A stretch of 32,669 nucleotides of DNA from Podochytrium sp. JEL0797. Lineage: Eukaryota > Chytridiomycota > Chytridiomycetes > Chytridiales > Chytriomycetaceae. A program made the position numbers and the translations under genes. Every line of letters starts with the position of its first letter. Within the stretch, counting starts at the first letter, position 1. Where the stretch lies: contig JADGJG010000192.1 of the NCBI GenBank assembly GCA_027596195.1, forward strand, positions 1 to 32,669, in the 5' to 3' direction. Under the pieces are notes generated by a model. The model was not told the origin of the DNA and made no database searches. It saw only the letters and a list, made by a program, of their open reading frames with translations. Positions 20,586-30,374 of the stretch are shown here, piece after piece.

Positions 20586-22732
20586 TTATTCCTTTCCAAA
20601 AATTACCTTGGTTTGACACTCACTTGCAACCACCCCCGCGCTCTCCGCCTTTTCCACCACCCCCCTCGTAACCCACCACAACCCATTCTCCACATCCTCA
20701 CGTCCCTCCCCTTCGAAAAATTTGATCCCTTCCTCGCTTAGACCTCGTCGCGTCACTCCAACGCGCACGTTAAAGCGTGCACAAAGGTCCCACAATTTCT
20801 CATCCATTGTCGCGGTTTGATCGTCTCCCTGGAGGATAAGACACGCGTCACGATTCATCTTTACACTCGTGCAAATCAAATCAATCCCTTTCTGAACAGC
20901 ATCCTCGTCATCCACGCCCTGGGCGACTGGGACGTAACACACACTCAGACCCAACGCAAGCGCTTGTGCCGAAACCTCGGGCACGCTTGTATCCGGACAA
21001 TCTGCAACTTGATCTGTATGCGCCTCTACGCGCGTGAGGAGCACCACACGCGTCTGCGCAGGATTCGATTCCACCACGCGTGCAAGTGTGACAAAGGAGG
21101 AGGGTGTGCCGGTCCAGTGGAGGATGATGAGTGGTGGGGGCGGGTCTGCGGAGAGGTGGGTTCCGCGGAGGGGGTCGAGGGAGGAGGTGGTGGTGAGGGG
21201 GTTAAGGAAGACGGGGTGGTGGATTTTGTTTTGCCGACGGGAAGGGTCTTTGACGCGGGAGTGGGCGTAGGGGCAGTGGCGGCAGGCGTTGCCACAGCAG
21301 GTTTGGCGGTGGGTGAGGTAGTAGTCTGTCTGTGTGGGGAAGGGGGGTTGAGAATAAAAGGAGTTGACAAAGGTATTTACCATCACGGACAATCCTGATT
21401 TCGGATCGGTGTAGAATGCTTCCTGCCTGTCACATGCGGCTTGATGGCAGTTTTCGATTTCAACGGCAAAGTCGCGTTTTGGGGGTAGTTTGGAGGTTGT
21501 CGCGAGAGGGTTGAATTTGGACGTGTCGCATTGGAGAACGGGGAATTCTCCGGAAGATGGTGGAACGGGTTGTCCACGTAAGGTGAAAATCAACCATTCG
21601 AGGGCGTCGAGAAGTCTTGGGGTGGGTCTGTGGAACATTTTGTTGCCGTCGACGATGAAGACTGTGAAAAGACGTGTTTTTAGTGACGGAGGGATGTGAA
21701 TGGAAGTGATGTGGGGTTGCTAACCTTGATTCTTGACGACCGCAGTCAACTCATGCCACGACGCTTGTCTCACCAACCTCGACTCTTCCACCTCCTTGAC
21801 TGTCGTCTCAACATCCAATCCACACAAACAAAGAATCACAAACTCCAAATCCCCGAGTCCTTGTTTCATATTCATGAGCGTCGAATCCGCATGTCTCCCC
21901 GGCTTTCCAATCAACTCCCCGCCCGCGATTTTGACAAGTTCGTGAGTCCACCCTCTGCCCAAAAACAAGGGGTCGATCCATTCGATTAGGGCGACGCGTG
22001 GAGGGGAGGGGAGAGGGGTGAGGAGTGATTTGAGGTGGTTGAGGCGGTTTGTGGTTTGTTGGATTAGGAGGTTGGCTTCGTGTTCCATGTCGAGTTCTTT
22101 TCCGAGGTAGGCGATGCTTGTTTCGAGGGCATCGGTGAGTGTTTTGGAGTTGACTGAGATGATTCGGATTTCATGCGAGGCTCTGTTTCGAGGGTTCGTT
22201 TTCGTGAATCACGACGGATCATGAATGGCGAACGAATGAGTCGTACCCTGCCAAATCCACCGCACTCGTCTCTGTTTCGCACGACTTTGAGAGCGTTTTG
22301 AGATCAATCGAGCATACTTTGCAAACGTCCTGGGCAACAACCACGTCGGGTTTCAACCGAGCCATGAGCAGATCGTCAATGTTGTAGAGGCTGTTTTCTG
22401 TTTGGAACACGCTCTGGACTTGGTCGTGGGTTTCTCGCGATGACGAGAAGGCGGTTTTGGCGGAGGTGAGGTTTGGGAGGGTGGCAGTGAAGGCGGCGGG
22501 GTGGTCGCATTCGTGTGACTTTCCAACGCAGAGGACGATGCGGCCTTTATATGTGGTTCCTGCGGGGCCACAGAAGTGCGGGACGGAGACAGGTTTCGTG
22601 AAGGAAAACAGGGCAGCAATACTTGGGTTAACCTGTTAGCATGAATACTCTACAAAGGACTTCTTACATTTCAGTTGCAGATGGGAGCAAGGACACGATA
22701 CGAAGGGGTGGGAGTTGTCGGATCACTGTCAT
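20586..22732 (-). CDS. BtuF-like cobalamin-binding / DUF5522 / DUF71-like fusion protein
   Basis: Five exons on the reverse strand: 22732-22668, 22621-22247, 22182-21725, 21661-21381, 21329-20586 (1923 nt, 640 aa). Residues 1 to about 335 match the BtuF-type B12-binding fold: IVSLLPSATEII, SHECDHP, LKPDVVVAQDVCKVC, VALIEWIDPLFLGRGWTHELV and VDGNKMFHRPTPRLLDALE. No signal peptide is visible, so a cytosolic location is likely. Residues about 365-414 match DUF5522 (Cys motif CCGNACRHCPY at 404-414). Residues about 428-600 resemble the DUF71/COG2102 ATP-pyrophosphatase-like group associated with B12 genes, but the SGGKDS loop reads TGTPSS (466-471). Together these suggest corrinoid binding or salvage (inference). 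Intron 21380-21330 is 51 nt, in frame and stop-free. The first intron uses the AG at 22623-22622; a nearer AG lies only 3 nt after the branch A. Confidence 0.8.
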
Positions 22733-22833
22733 TTTCAATTTTTCAATTGGAAATATAAGGGGGAAGAGGTGGGGGAAACGCGTTCACTTTGCCTCCGAAA
22801 AGATCACATCAAAAAAGCCTCATTTTCGATCGC
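22733..22833. promoter_or_regulatory. Divergent promoter shared by the B12-type fusion and the chitinase
   Basis: Only 101 bp separate the two divergent start codons. The stretch holds an AT-rich core (22733-22760, with ATATAA near 22754) that could serve either direction. Both promoters and both leaders must fit here or overlap coding sequence. Confidence 0.6.
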
Positions 22834-24571
22834 ATGCACCTCATCAACCTGCTCTCTCTCGCCGCAGGAGCCCCGCTTGCCTCAGCCTACTTCCTCGCTG
22901 GCCGCCAGGGTCACTACAACCACAATCTCACTCCAGCCCAGATCCAGGCTGCCATTGCCTGCTCAACCGCAGTATTGACGCAGCAGGGCGAAACGTGTGG
23001 ATCGATTGCTGCAGACAACTCGATGGTGAGTTGATCCATTTAATCACTGTGCGTGCACGTGCGTCCATAACACTCAATCCCAGGCCTTCACCGCATTCAC
23101 CAGCATGAACCCGACCCTTTCGTGTCAGAACGGTCTTCCGCTGCCTCCAAACACGCTCGTGTGTGTTGCGAGTCCCGACACAGCGAATGCGCCCACTGCC
23201 GTCTCTTGCGATGGTTCGTTCACTTGTTTTCCTTGTGCCCCCCTTTGAGTTTTGACGTGACATATTCCCTACTTAATAGTTGCGTATGGCCTGCGAGCCA
23301 CGGACACCTGCGAATCTGTGTCAGCGGCCTTTTCGCTCGGCGCAACGAACCAGGCCATTCTCAACCAGGGCCTCGACTGCTTCGACACTGTTGACTTTGT
23401 CGGAAAACAGTTCTGTCTAGAGGGCCATTTCCCGGGAGAGACCGTGCACTTCGGTGGTCCTCCCTCGAAGGTCTCCGTCTCCGCCGCCGCTTCAGCCACC
23501 GCCACAATCGACCAATTCCAAGTTTCTGCCAACTGCTCGACTCTTTTCTCTGTCGAATCCACCAACTCTACCTGTCTCGATATTGTTGCCTCCTTTGCAA
23601 ACGTGTCCATCACCGAACTTGCGTTGTGGAACACCGGCATTCCATGCTGGTCCTTATCGCAAGGTGACCAGATTTGCGTCGGTGGAATCCCGCCCGCGAT
23701 TCCAAGCAAGCCCGTCCTTCCCTCTTCAACTGCATCCGCCTCTATTTCAATTTCTGCCTCATTGTCCACCCAAGACGTTTCCGCCTCAGCTGTGACCACA
23801 CAAGTCACCACCACTCTTGCAACCACCACCGCTTCCACCACCCAGGCAATCCCAACAACAGCTCCTACAACCACCACCACAGCCTCCACAACCATTGCAA
23901 CAACAGCAGCACCTTCCCCAACCCCCTTCATCCCTCAACCTGGCACCGTCGCCTCCATCATCACCCAAGACGCGTTCGACTCTGCCGCCCAAAACTGCGG
24001 AATCTACGATTCAACACTGTACCCCGCCATGGTCAAAGGCTTCACAGCCCCACTCTCGGGCCTGCACGAACTCGCGATCCTGATGGGTAACTGCGCGCAT
24101 GAAAGCGTCCGGTTCACGGCTACTTCGGAATTCGGGTGCTCCACGGATCCATCGTCGTGTCCATATGGGAATTATTACGGGAGAGGGTATTTGCAGCTTA
24201 CGTGGAAACAGAATTATCAGGCGGCCGCGGACTTTTTGGGGAGGCAGGATATCGTGGATAATCCGAATGTGGTTGCTTATGATGGGGCGACAAATTGGGC
24301 GACGGTGGATTGGGTGAGTTTTTAGTTTTCTATTTTGTTATGTGTGTGTGTGAATTTGTCACTAAATTTTCTCATCCAGTTTTGGGCCAACGCCGTGCAA
24401 CCCAACTTCAAATCCAACGGCGTCAGTCTCGCAACCTCTGTCCAAATCGTGAACGGGTACATTGAATGCCAGAGCATGGGTGGAAAAGGAATTAACGGTG
24501 ACCGCGCTTCGCAGACGCAATGTTTTGAAAATCAGTTTGGCGTTTCGTCGAGCTATGAGACGTCTTGCTGA
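22834..24571 (+). CDS. Secreted LysM-GH19 chitinase
   Basis: Four exons: 22834-23025, 23084-23213, 23280-24313, 24380-24571 (1548 nt, 515 aa). A signal peptide (1-18, ending LASA) is followed by three Cys-bearing LysM-like modules: QGETCGSIAA...NPTLSC, TDTCESVSAAF, and NSTCLDIVASF...LWNTGIPCWSL. A Thr/Ser-rich, probably O-glycosylated linker (about 265-325) leads to a GH19 catalytic domain. The first catalytic Glu is in NCAHES and the second in SEFGC; GNYYGRGYLQLTW and VNGYIEC are the substrate-cleft and NG-EC signatures. It cleaves chitin by inversion outside the cell or in the wall. GH19 is common in plants and actinobacteria but rare in fungi, and LysM modules would tether it to chitin. 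The start gives a clean signal peptide. Confidence 0.92.
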
Positions 24572-24649
24572 GATTTGTTTTGTGTCGTTACATGTCATTT
24601 TTCGTTTCTTCATTGTTGTATTTTTGCTGTTTAGACCTCATTTTGAAAA

Positions 24650-25290
24650 AAAGATACATCCTTTTCATTGAATTGGCCAAACGCCAAAATGTCCTTCCAA
24701 CAGCTCCAGAAGCTGTGGGTCTTTGGTCCGTGTTTTTTGAGCGCTGGTACGGCTGCTGACCCTTGTCAAGTTGCATTCTTGATGGCTTTCCAAACCATGA
24801 CGTGATGAATTCTGAAAACGTGAAACAGGTCGCTTTTTTGCCAGGAAGCGGCTTTTTGGCCTCCTTGGTTATTTTTTGCCTACACCTGGCCCACACCCAT
24901 CCGACTACACGTCTCGAAAACACGAGACATGTGAGGAACCATTCTCCCCCGATGGCCAATGCTTTCACCACACACCACGGGGTTTTCAAACGATATCCCG
25001 CAATTTTCTCTTCATCATTGCTGTGCCCCCATCCTTTCTCACAAAGCGCAAAATGTGTTGCATTTGACAGCTGCGCCCTCTTGCCGACACTGCATCTCAC
25101 ACCAAATGAACAGAGATTTTCGGCTTTAGTAACGAAAGCGGCAGCTTGGCACAAAAAAACTTCGTCTACTTCGACGCTAACGGCAACATCTACTACGACC
25201 CAGATTCGTTATGTTCGTGAAGCTGAGATTGACTTCTTTGCGGAGGTTGTGTTGAATGGATGGTAACTATTTTCCTTTTCCTTTTCCTTA
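24650..25290 (-). pseudogene. Degenerate copy of a reverse-strand repeat gene
   Basis: The segment 24686-24735 matches 31590-31640 closely, and weaker similarity runs to about 24810. On the reverse strand both encode R[TS]KD[PQ]QLLELLE[GS]HFG close to a stop. Upstream in this copy WKAIKNAT matches WKGIKNAA of the other copy, but a stop and frame change lie between, so this copy appears broken. On the forward strand near 25150-25265, peptides such as NFVYFDANGNIYYDP and VREAEIDFFAEVVLNGW lie in different frames. They look like frameshifted remnants of a separate protein that I do not recognise. Confidence 0.4.
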
Positions 25291-26040
25291 GGATTTATTA
25301 GAAAGGGAAAAACTGTCGACACCCCCCAAACCATCCCTGGATCCTAACAGATTCCACCGCCGAGGAGACTTCCAAGGCTAGTCAAGTCTCCGGTCTGGAG
25401 CTCCCACATCCACGCTGCCTCTCGCCATGCCCGTCGAAAAACCAGTCTCTAAAGCACAGCCTGCCTTGTTGCGCAAAAAGCAACGTCACTCCCCATCGGA
25501 ATCGCCGCCGTCGTTTTCAGAGAATGCCCTTGCAAGACAGACGTATTCGCTGAATGGAATACCGCGATTCCATCGTCATCGGTATAACCGCAAAGCTTCT
25601 AGTGAATGATAAAAAATGTAGGAGCGTAAAGTCGGAGGACAAAGGCGAGGACGTGTGAGCGGAAACCCCCCTCCCGTCTCCAATATAAATAATAAAGAAA
25701 AAATTTCTTTTCACAATAGACCCCCTCATAAAAAGTCCAATGTAACGCCATTTTGCGAAATAATACCATTTGGTGGGGAGCAAGGCGAGGGCTGGGGAGA
25801 TTGGGATCGTTTCATTGGGTACGCGTTGGCCTTTCACCTCGCTGTCAAGTCCTACAAGATTTTTCTCTGCACGCGCGACGGATGAAACCCGGAATTCAAT
25901 GCGTACCTCCACGACCTTTCCATGGCGTACCACTCACTACCTGCATGATTGAACTAGGTTGAAACCGCAGACAAGATGCACCTAATACGCGGTCGCGAGT
26001 TCTTATGGGATTGAGGAAAAGGAGACATCAGATTTAAAGA
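25291..26040. other. No convincing gene; one short forward frame
   Basis: This stretch holds a 60-codon frame at 25427-25609 starting with a real ATG (MPVEKPVSKAQPALLRKK...), basic and Ser/Pro-rich, without a family match or a clear promoter. The rest is AT-rich with AATAAA near 25690 and no recognisable feature. Confidence 0.3.
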
Positions 26041-26200
26041 ATAAGTTTTAACTCCGGAACAAACGCCACCGCGTTCCGATCCGCTCCAAAAGCCGCCTCC
26101 GCCTTCCCCATCGCATACAACGCCCTCGCGCCCACAGTATATCCCATCGCCATCACCCTGCGATCAGCACATATCCCGCATCCGTAAATGTCTCCTCCGT
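26041..26200 (-). pseudogene. Frameshifted protein remnant
   Basis: On the reverse strand, a stretch ending AVAFVPELKLIL (stop just before 26041) is preceded by GYTVGARALYAMGKAEAAFGA. Just upstream, in a different frame, is VLQSTEETFTDAGYVLIAG. The two frames read like one protein interrupted by a frameshift at about 26160, because both have protein-like composition that stops in the wrong frame. The family is not recognised. Confidence 0.3.
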
Positions 26201-26464
26201 GCTCTGCAACACACCCTGCCATCAAACATCCACCGAAATGAGAACAAAAGAGAAATGAAAAACGCAGGGAAGCGGGAGTGGAAGAGAGGGGAGGAGACGA
26301 CACGGGTCTCGGATGCTTCGTTACAAGGATTCTTCGCTTTTAGTGGTTTCCTCGCTCTCCTCTTTCTGGCAAATACATTCCATTCTTTTTATGCTTAGTG
26401 CATCGGATTGCCGCGCTATCATGGTCAAGCACTTTCGGGTAAATATCCGTGTCTCGCTTCTTAT

Positions 26465-26615
26465 CTTCGCAATCGGCACGTGCGTGACATCATTGCCACG
26501 ATTCGATAAGATTTCCAGTACGTGCTTATGGCAACGTTCAAAATTCGCAATTTCAAAGATAACCCCAAGGAAACCCGCGTTTTCCTTATCGTTCCCACGC
26601 ACGGGGATATAAAAA
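26465..26615 (+). promoter_or_regulatory. Duplicated TATA promoter, copy A
   Basis: This 150-bp block is repeated at 32093-32228. It contains an E-box-like CACGTG (26477-26482), an imperfect palindrome (26569-26585, GGAAA...TTTTCC around CCGCG) and TATAAAAA (26608-26615), which lies 73-80 nt before the start codon. Both copies keep the same order of elements. Confidence 0.65.
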
Positions 26616-26687
26616 GAGAGCATGCTCCCATCGACACTCTCCAAATCCACTAAAACAGCCAACTTGAACTCCACTCTCACCCAAGCA

Positions 26688-26894
26688 ATGCCATCCATCT
26701 TGAACGTCTTTGCCCAGCCCACACCACCTGCCGCCGAATCCAACGGTGCCACTACAACCAAACAAGCCGCATTGAAAGACCACAGCACCGTGGACCACCA
26801 CGACCCACAAGGCGTGTACCCGCTCTGCTGCCGATTCCATTCTCTCAACTCGAGAAAGTCGCAGCAATCGCTTCGCGTGTTGGCGCATGAATGA
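26688..26894 (+). CDS. 68-aa small protein, family copy A (unrecognised)
   Basis: A single 69-codon frame begins MPSILNVFAQPT and ends VLAHE. It has a paralogue at 32293-32499 of the same length: 54 of 68 residues are identical, there are no indels, and 7 further codons differ silently. The block CCRFHSLNSRK (47-57) is fully conserved. A duplicated TATA promoter precedes it, and AATAAA follows at 27010-27015, within a 3' region also similar between copies. There is no signal peptide, membrane segment or known motif. The ratio of replacement to silent changes (about 14 codons to 7) is not a strong sign of selection, so coding status rests on length conservation and gene context. Confidence 0.55.
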   Translation: MPSILNVFAQPTPPAAESNGATTTKQAALKDHSTVDHHDPQGVYPLCCRFHSLNSRKSQQSLRVLAHE

Positions 26895-27273
26895 AGCGCG
26901 ACTGAGCCGCAACTCCGCGTGAAAGTTGACTGACGCTATATTTAAATATTATTTTTATTCCTTCTTGCATCTGGTTGCCACGTTCATATTGTTGTTCTCT
27001 ATTCTCGGGAATAAAAAAACTCGATCCACATTTTGTCGCGATTCCAATCGTGTTGGCACTCGCCCCAACCCCAACCCCCCCTCCCACGTACAACACACAA
27101 CACACGCAGCAAAACAAGAAATATTTTCAACGATACAACCAGGTGGGTTTATTTAACAGAAAATGGCAATGGGCGATAATAAACAAAAAATATTGATAAG
27201 CCACGAAGAATCCACAGATTACTGATCAATTGAGGAGATGGAAACGGAATGGCACTTGATGCGAGGTTTCCGT
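26895..27273. other. 3' region of copy A and spacer
   Basis: The first 120 bp resemble the 3' flank of copy B, including GGGAATAAAA. Beyond that I see only AT-rich sequence and no gene. Confidence 0.5.
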
Positions 27274-27444
27274 CTATTGCTTGTCACAGCTGGTGGAGGT
27301 GTTGTTGGTATCTGATGATGCGACACGACTCGTCGCGGCTGTTTTGGCGCTCGCCCTTGCCTTGAGGTCGGCAAGGTTCAACGGGGCGGAGACGAAGGCG
27401 AAAGCGAGTGATTGTTTCTCGGTGGCAGTGAGCAAGGAAGGCAT
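27274..27444 (-). CDS. Candidate 56-aa small protein
   Basis: A reverse-strand frame starts with ATG at 27444 in a good A-rich context and runs 57 codons to TAG. It encodes MPSLLTATEKQSLAFAF..., Ala/Ser/Thr-rich, with codon use like the GC-rich real genes nearby. No homologue is recognised, and the forward strand is also open here, so it could be chance. It has no obvious relation to the 68-aa family despite a similar start. Confidence 0.35.
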   Translation of the reverse strand: MPSLLTATEKQSLAFAFVSAPLNLADLKARASAKTAATSRVASSDTNNTSTSCDKQ

Positions 27445-27566
27445 GTTTGTTGATTGGAGTTGGGTTGGAAAGTGATTTTTTTGTTTTGTTTTTGTTGGTG
27501 TGGATTTGCAATCTTCTCACAATCTTCTTATCCACAAATATCCATTCTCAAGAGTTGATCCGAATT

Positions 27567-27839
27567 TTAAAGAGCAAAGCTAATCATTGCCCATCGCAAA
27601 CCAAACATACTTGATCGCTCCTGGGAGAACTCCGCGTCGTCCACGAACAGCATAATCTTCTCCACACTTCTCATCCATCCAAGGTCTAGTATATTCAATC
27701 GCATGAGGCATAATGCTGGAAATCGATACATTTCACCACTAATAACAAGCTTGCATTGAATCCCGAAAATCTCCGGGTCGACGGACAAGATCAACTGTCC
27801 CTTTTCTCTGCACAAGGTCCTGCACCACTGTGGCTGCAT
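27567..27839 (-). CDS. Hypothetical 90-aa frame
   Basis: A reverse-strand frame with its own ATG (MQPQWCRTLCREKGQLIL...) runs 91 codons. Its composition is hydrophobic and aromatic with regular charge (SVDPEIFGIQCKLVISGEMYRF), which looks protein-like. It could be the last exon of a gene including the frame at 27908-28240. No family is recognised. Confidence 0.3.
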   Translation of the reverse strand: MQPQWCRTLCREKGQLILSVDPEIFGIQCKLVISGEMYRFPALCLMRLNILDLGWMRSVEKIMLFVDDAEFSQERSSMFGLRWAMISFAL

Positions 27840-27907
27840 GTTACTTTGCCGTTGCGGGCCTCTTGCTATTCCAATGATTGTATTTTTATTTTAATATAGT
27901 TTTTAAA

Positions 27908-28240
27908 CTAGAGTCCTCCCCCTTCCACCTCCGTCACCCAACAGCCAACGTGAAGCTCCTCAAGTTCGCAAAGCTTAAAAGTCGTCACAAAGTCCCCAAG
28001 GCCAGTGACTTGAATCTCCCCTTTCGCATACATATTGGTCATAGCACTGCAATATGAAAACAACTCCAAGTGAAACGTGAGCGTGACCACGGCGACCCCA
28101 TCAAACCATCCAAAGGTTTGAAGACTTCTTTCATAAACCAATTCGAAAAAATCAAGCAGTACGAGTCTTTGCCGCCCCCTCGGAGGGTGCCCCAGATGAG
28201 ACGACTGCTGAACCTGGATCCCCGACCCGTGGACTAGCTA
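27908..28240 (-). pseudogene. Reverse-strand open frame without a start codon
   Basis: A frame of about 110 codons, open from about 28240 to a TAG at 27908, lacks an early ATG. The peptide (LLDFFELVYERSLQTFGWF..., GEIQVTGLGDFVTTFKLCELEELHVG) reads like an internal piece of a protein. It may be an exon or a remnant; the family is unknown. Confidence 0.3.
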
Positions 28241-28565
28241 CGCGTCTAATTCGCGTCAATCACCGGCATTCTAAAAATTGTTCATAATCGCGTTTGCACC
28301 AATCAGAGGCCCTTTGATGCAAAAAACTGTAGATGGTAAGACACCTCCGAACGTTCAGTGTCTCTACAAGCCCCCACTCTTGATGAAAATGCAACGCGAA
28401 ACGCGAACACAGATGGAGGAACAAGTGATTTATTCTTCGGGGACACCAACAACGCAAAAATCAAACATGAGAGGACACAACCGAGTTTCTTTACATCTAC
28501 AAGAAAGAAATCAGCGTCTCACAGCAAAAAGAACAAAAAAAAACATTCCTCACTGCCATCAAATA
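28241..28565. other. No gene seen
   Basis: This spacer lies before the broken Rpt1 segments. Forward frames here have no family traits and run into the antisense of the Rpt1 C-terminal piece. Confidence 0.5.
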
Positions 28566-28676
28566 TCACCGAGTCGCCGAAAACTTGGCATAACTCTTGA
28601 TCACCTTCTGCACAGCCTCCAAAAAGTCCGTTTCGGTGGCCACTTTTCTTCTCGCCTGGATCGCGTACATTCCAGC
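28566..28676 (-). pseudogene. RPT1: Rpt1 (26S proteasome ATPase) C-terminal fragment, inverted
   Basis: On the reverse strand this encodes [20 protein letters not shown] followed by [15 protein letters not shown], the conserved C-terminal end of Rpt1/PSMC2. The frame then stops at 28568-28566 before the family's final residues, so the terminal peptide that docks into the 20S ring is lost. It abuts, head to head at 28676, a piece from earlier in the same protein on the opposite strand. Confidence 0.85.
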
Positions 28677-29246
28677 CAGACGTTACGTATTCCGATGTCG
28701 GTGGATGCAAAGAGCAAATTGAAAAGCTTCGTAAAGTTGTGAAGATGTCGTTGCTTCAGGTACGCAATTGATGGTTTCTGGAGAAAGAGCCGCTGGCGAG
28801 GAATTCTGACCTGGTTTTCGCTCTCAGCCCGAGCGTTAAGTGCACCTCGGAATTGACCCACCCAAGGGAGTCCTGTTGTACGGACCCCCTGGTACCAGAA
28901 AGACTCTCTCTGCACATGCCGTCGCGAACCGTACGGACGCAACATTTATCCGTGTGATTGGATCCAAGCTCGTTCAAAAGCATGTCGGAGAGGGAGCCCG
29001 TATGGTCGGCGAGTTGTTTGAAATGGGGCGTACCAAGAAGGCGTGTATCAAATTCTTTGATGAAATTGATGTGATTGGAGGTTTGGCGTTATTATTTTTC
29101 GGTTGATGGGGTGTGGAGGCTGACTTTTTTGCTCAGCGTTAGGTGCTCGTTTCAATGATGAAGCTGGTGGAGACAATGAAATTCTACGTATCAAGAGTAC
29201 CGACACCAATTTCAAACGCTCACAGACGCGATTTCTCGCCATTTAG
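28676..29246 (+). pseudogene. RPT1: Rpt1 (26S proteasome ATPase) central fragment, disabled
   Basis: Three exon pieces (28676-28759, 28828-29080, 29143-29246) retain canonical introns. They encode [19 protein letters not shown], then after the intron PER, a stop (28837-28839, where the family has an aromatic residue) and [17 protein letters not shown]. Walker A is GPPGTRKT, with Arg for Gly. Walker B region FFDEID and RFNDEAGGDNEILR remain, after which similarity ends abruptly and an unrelated tail reaches TAG. The AAA sensor, arginine finger and C-terminus are missing or inverted. The surviving introns show it arose from genomic duplication, not from an mRNA. Confidence 0.88.
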
Positions 29247-30374
29247 GCATGAAACGCATAAAACGCATACAAAAAGTGCAGGAAATCTTTGTTTGAGCCC
29301 TTAACTCACAGCGGATGCCTCGCAATCGTGAAGCGCCGCCCTGTGGCGGCTGGGCTTGGTGTTCGCTTGACTACTACTTATGGGCTCTCAACACGATATT
29401 TTGACTTTATTTGATTTAATGTACTGAATCCTTGTAAATAGTACGCGTTTTTTGGTCTGCAGGACCGCTTGCGGTGTGCCGGGGCGCCATTGACGTGAAT
29501 TCGTTGATTTGCTCGGAGTTCAACCAATTGTTCGTGGTTCGTGGCGTTTGCGGCAATGTCCAATCAATCCAGCATCAATTGAAATTCAAGGGAATTCTGG
29601 AACGGCACAACGGAAACATGAGAGTCAATGCATGTCATTATTGATTGGGTAGCCAAGGGTGCAACGAAACCGACCTCGAATGAATAGCATGAGTCCCATG
29701 AAGAAGAAGCTCTGGAATCGTTATCAGGAGATTCGCCTTTTGGCCGTGCGCGGAAGAGAGAAAGAGGCTCGAGGTTGCAAAAAATAGTTTATTTCAAAAG
29801 ACAAAGAAGAAGGCGATCGAGAGATAAAACGCGAATGAGAAGAAAAGAAAACAAGAGTCAGATTAGTTTTGAAACAAAAGGGCGAGAGAATAACTCACCC
29901 TGCCTGGGGCAGGAAAACTCGAAACACTCGATCCCAAAGGACACAACCCGACTCTTCATAGTTCATCCCTTATCTATAAAAGATGACATCCATTCTTCGA
30001 GACTCAATCAATGTGGGCGTTGTCCACCGAAGCAGACCCGTTATCCATCATCGTTAAGACAGAGGCCTCGAATGACCCCGCCTGACAGAATGAACTCTTT
30101 AGGATGAATTCGGAGTGTAGGTTGTGTCCCGAGGGTGAGTCGGCCGTGGAGGAGGAGAGAAGAAGCGGTGAGGACGCGGTTTTGTTGACGCAAGACACCT
30201 GTCAAAAAATTAAAATCAAGACACGACCACTGGGAACACGCACCCGGGCGAAGAAGACTGGAAGATGCGATGGACTTGCGCGGCGAGGATATCTTGATTG
30301 CGATTCTCGCTCGAGGACTTGGTTTTTGTGCGTTGCTTTTTTTGGACAACGCGAAATGTCCCGGCCTTTTTGTA
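29247..30374. other. Long intergenic region, no gene recognised
   Basis: About 1.1 kb without a supported gene. It has a short GC palindrome (29335-29350, GCCGCC-CTGT-GGCGGC), a 32-codon forward frame at about 29690 and a start-less open frame at about 29460-29640. None shows a family signature. Confidence 0.5.

Noticed and set aside
21026..21398. Forward and alternative reverse frames over the DUF5522/DUF71 exon
   Set aside because: The family-matching frame on the reverse strand explains this sequence; the others are Gly/Val- or Pro/Thr-rich shadows.
29335..29350. Short GC palindrome (GCCGCC-CTGT-GGCGGC)
   Set aside because: A 6-bp stem is likely by chance in 32 kb and has no context suggesting a function.
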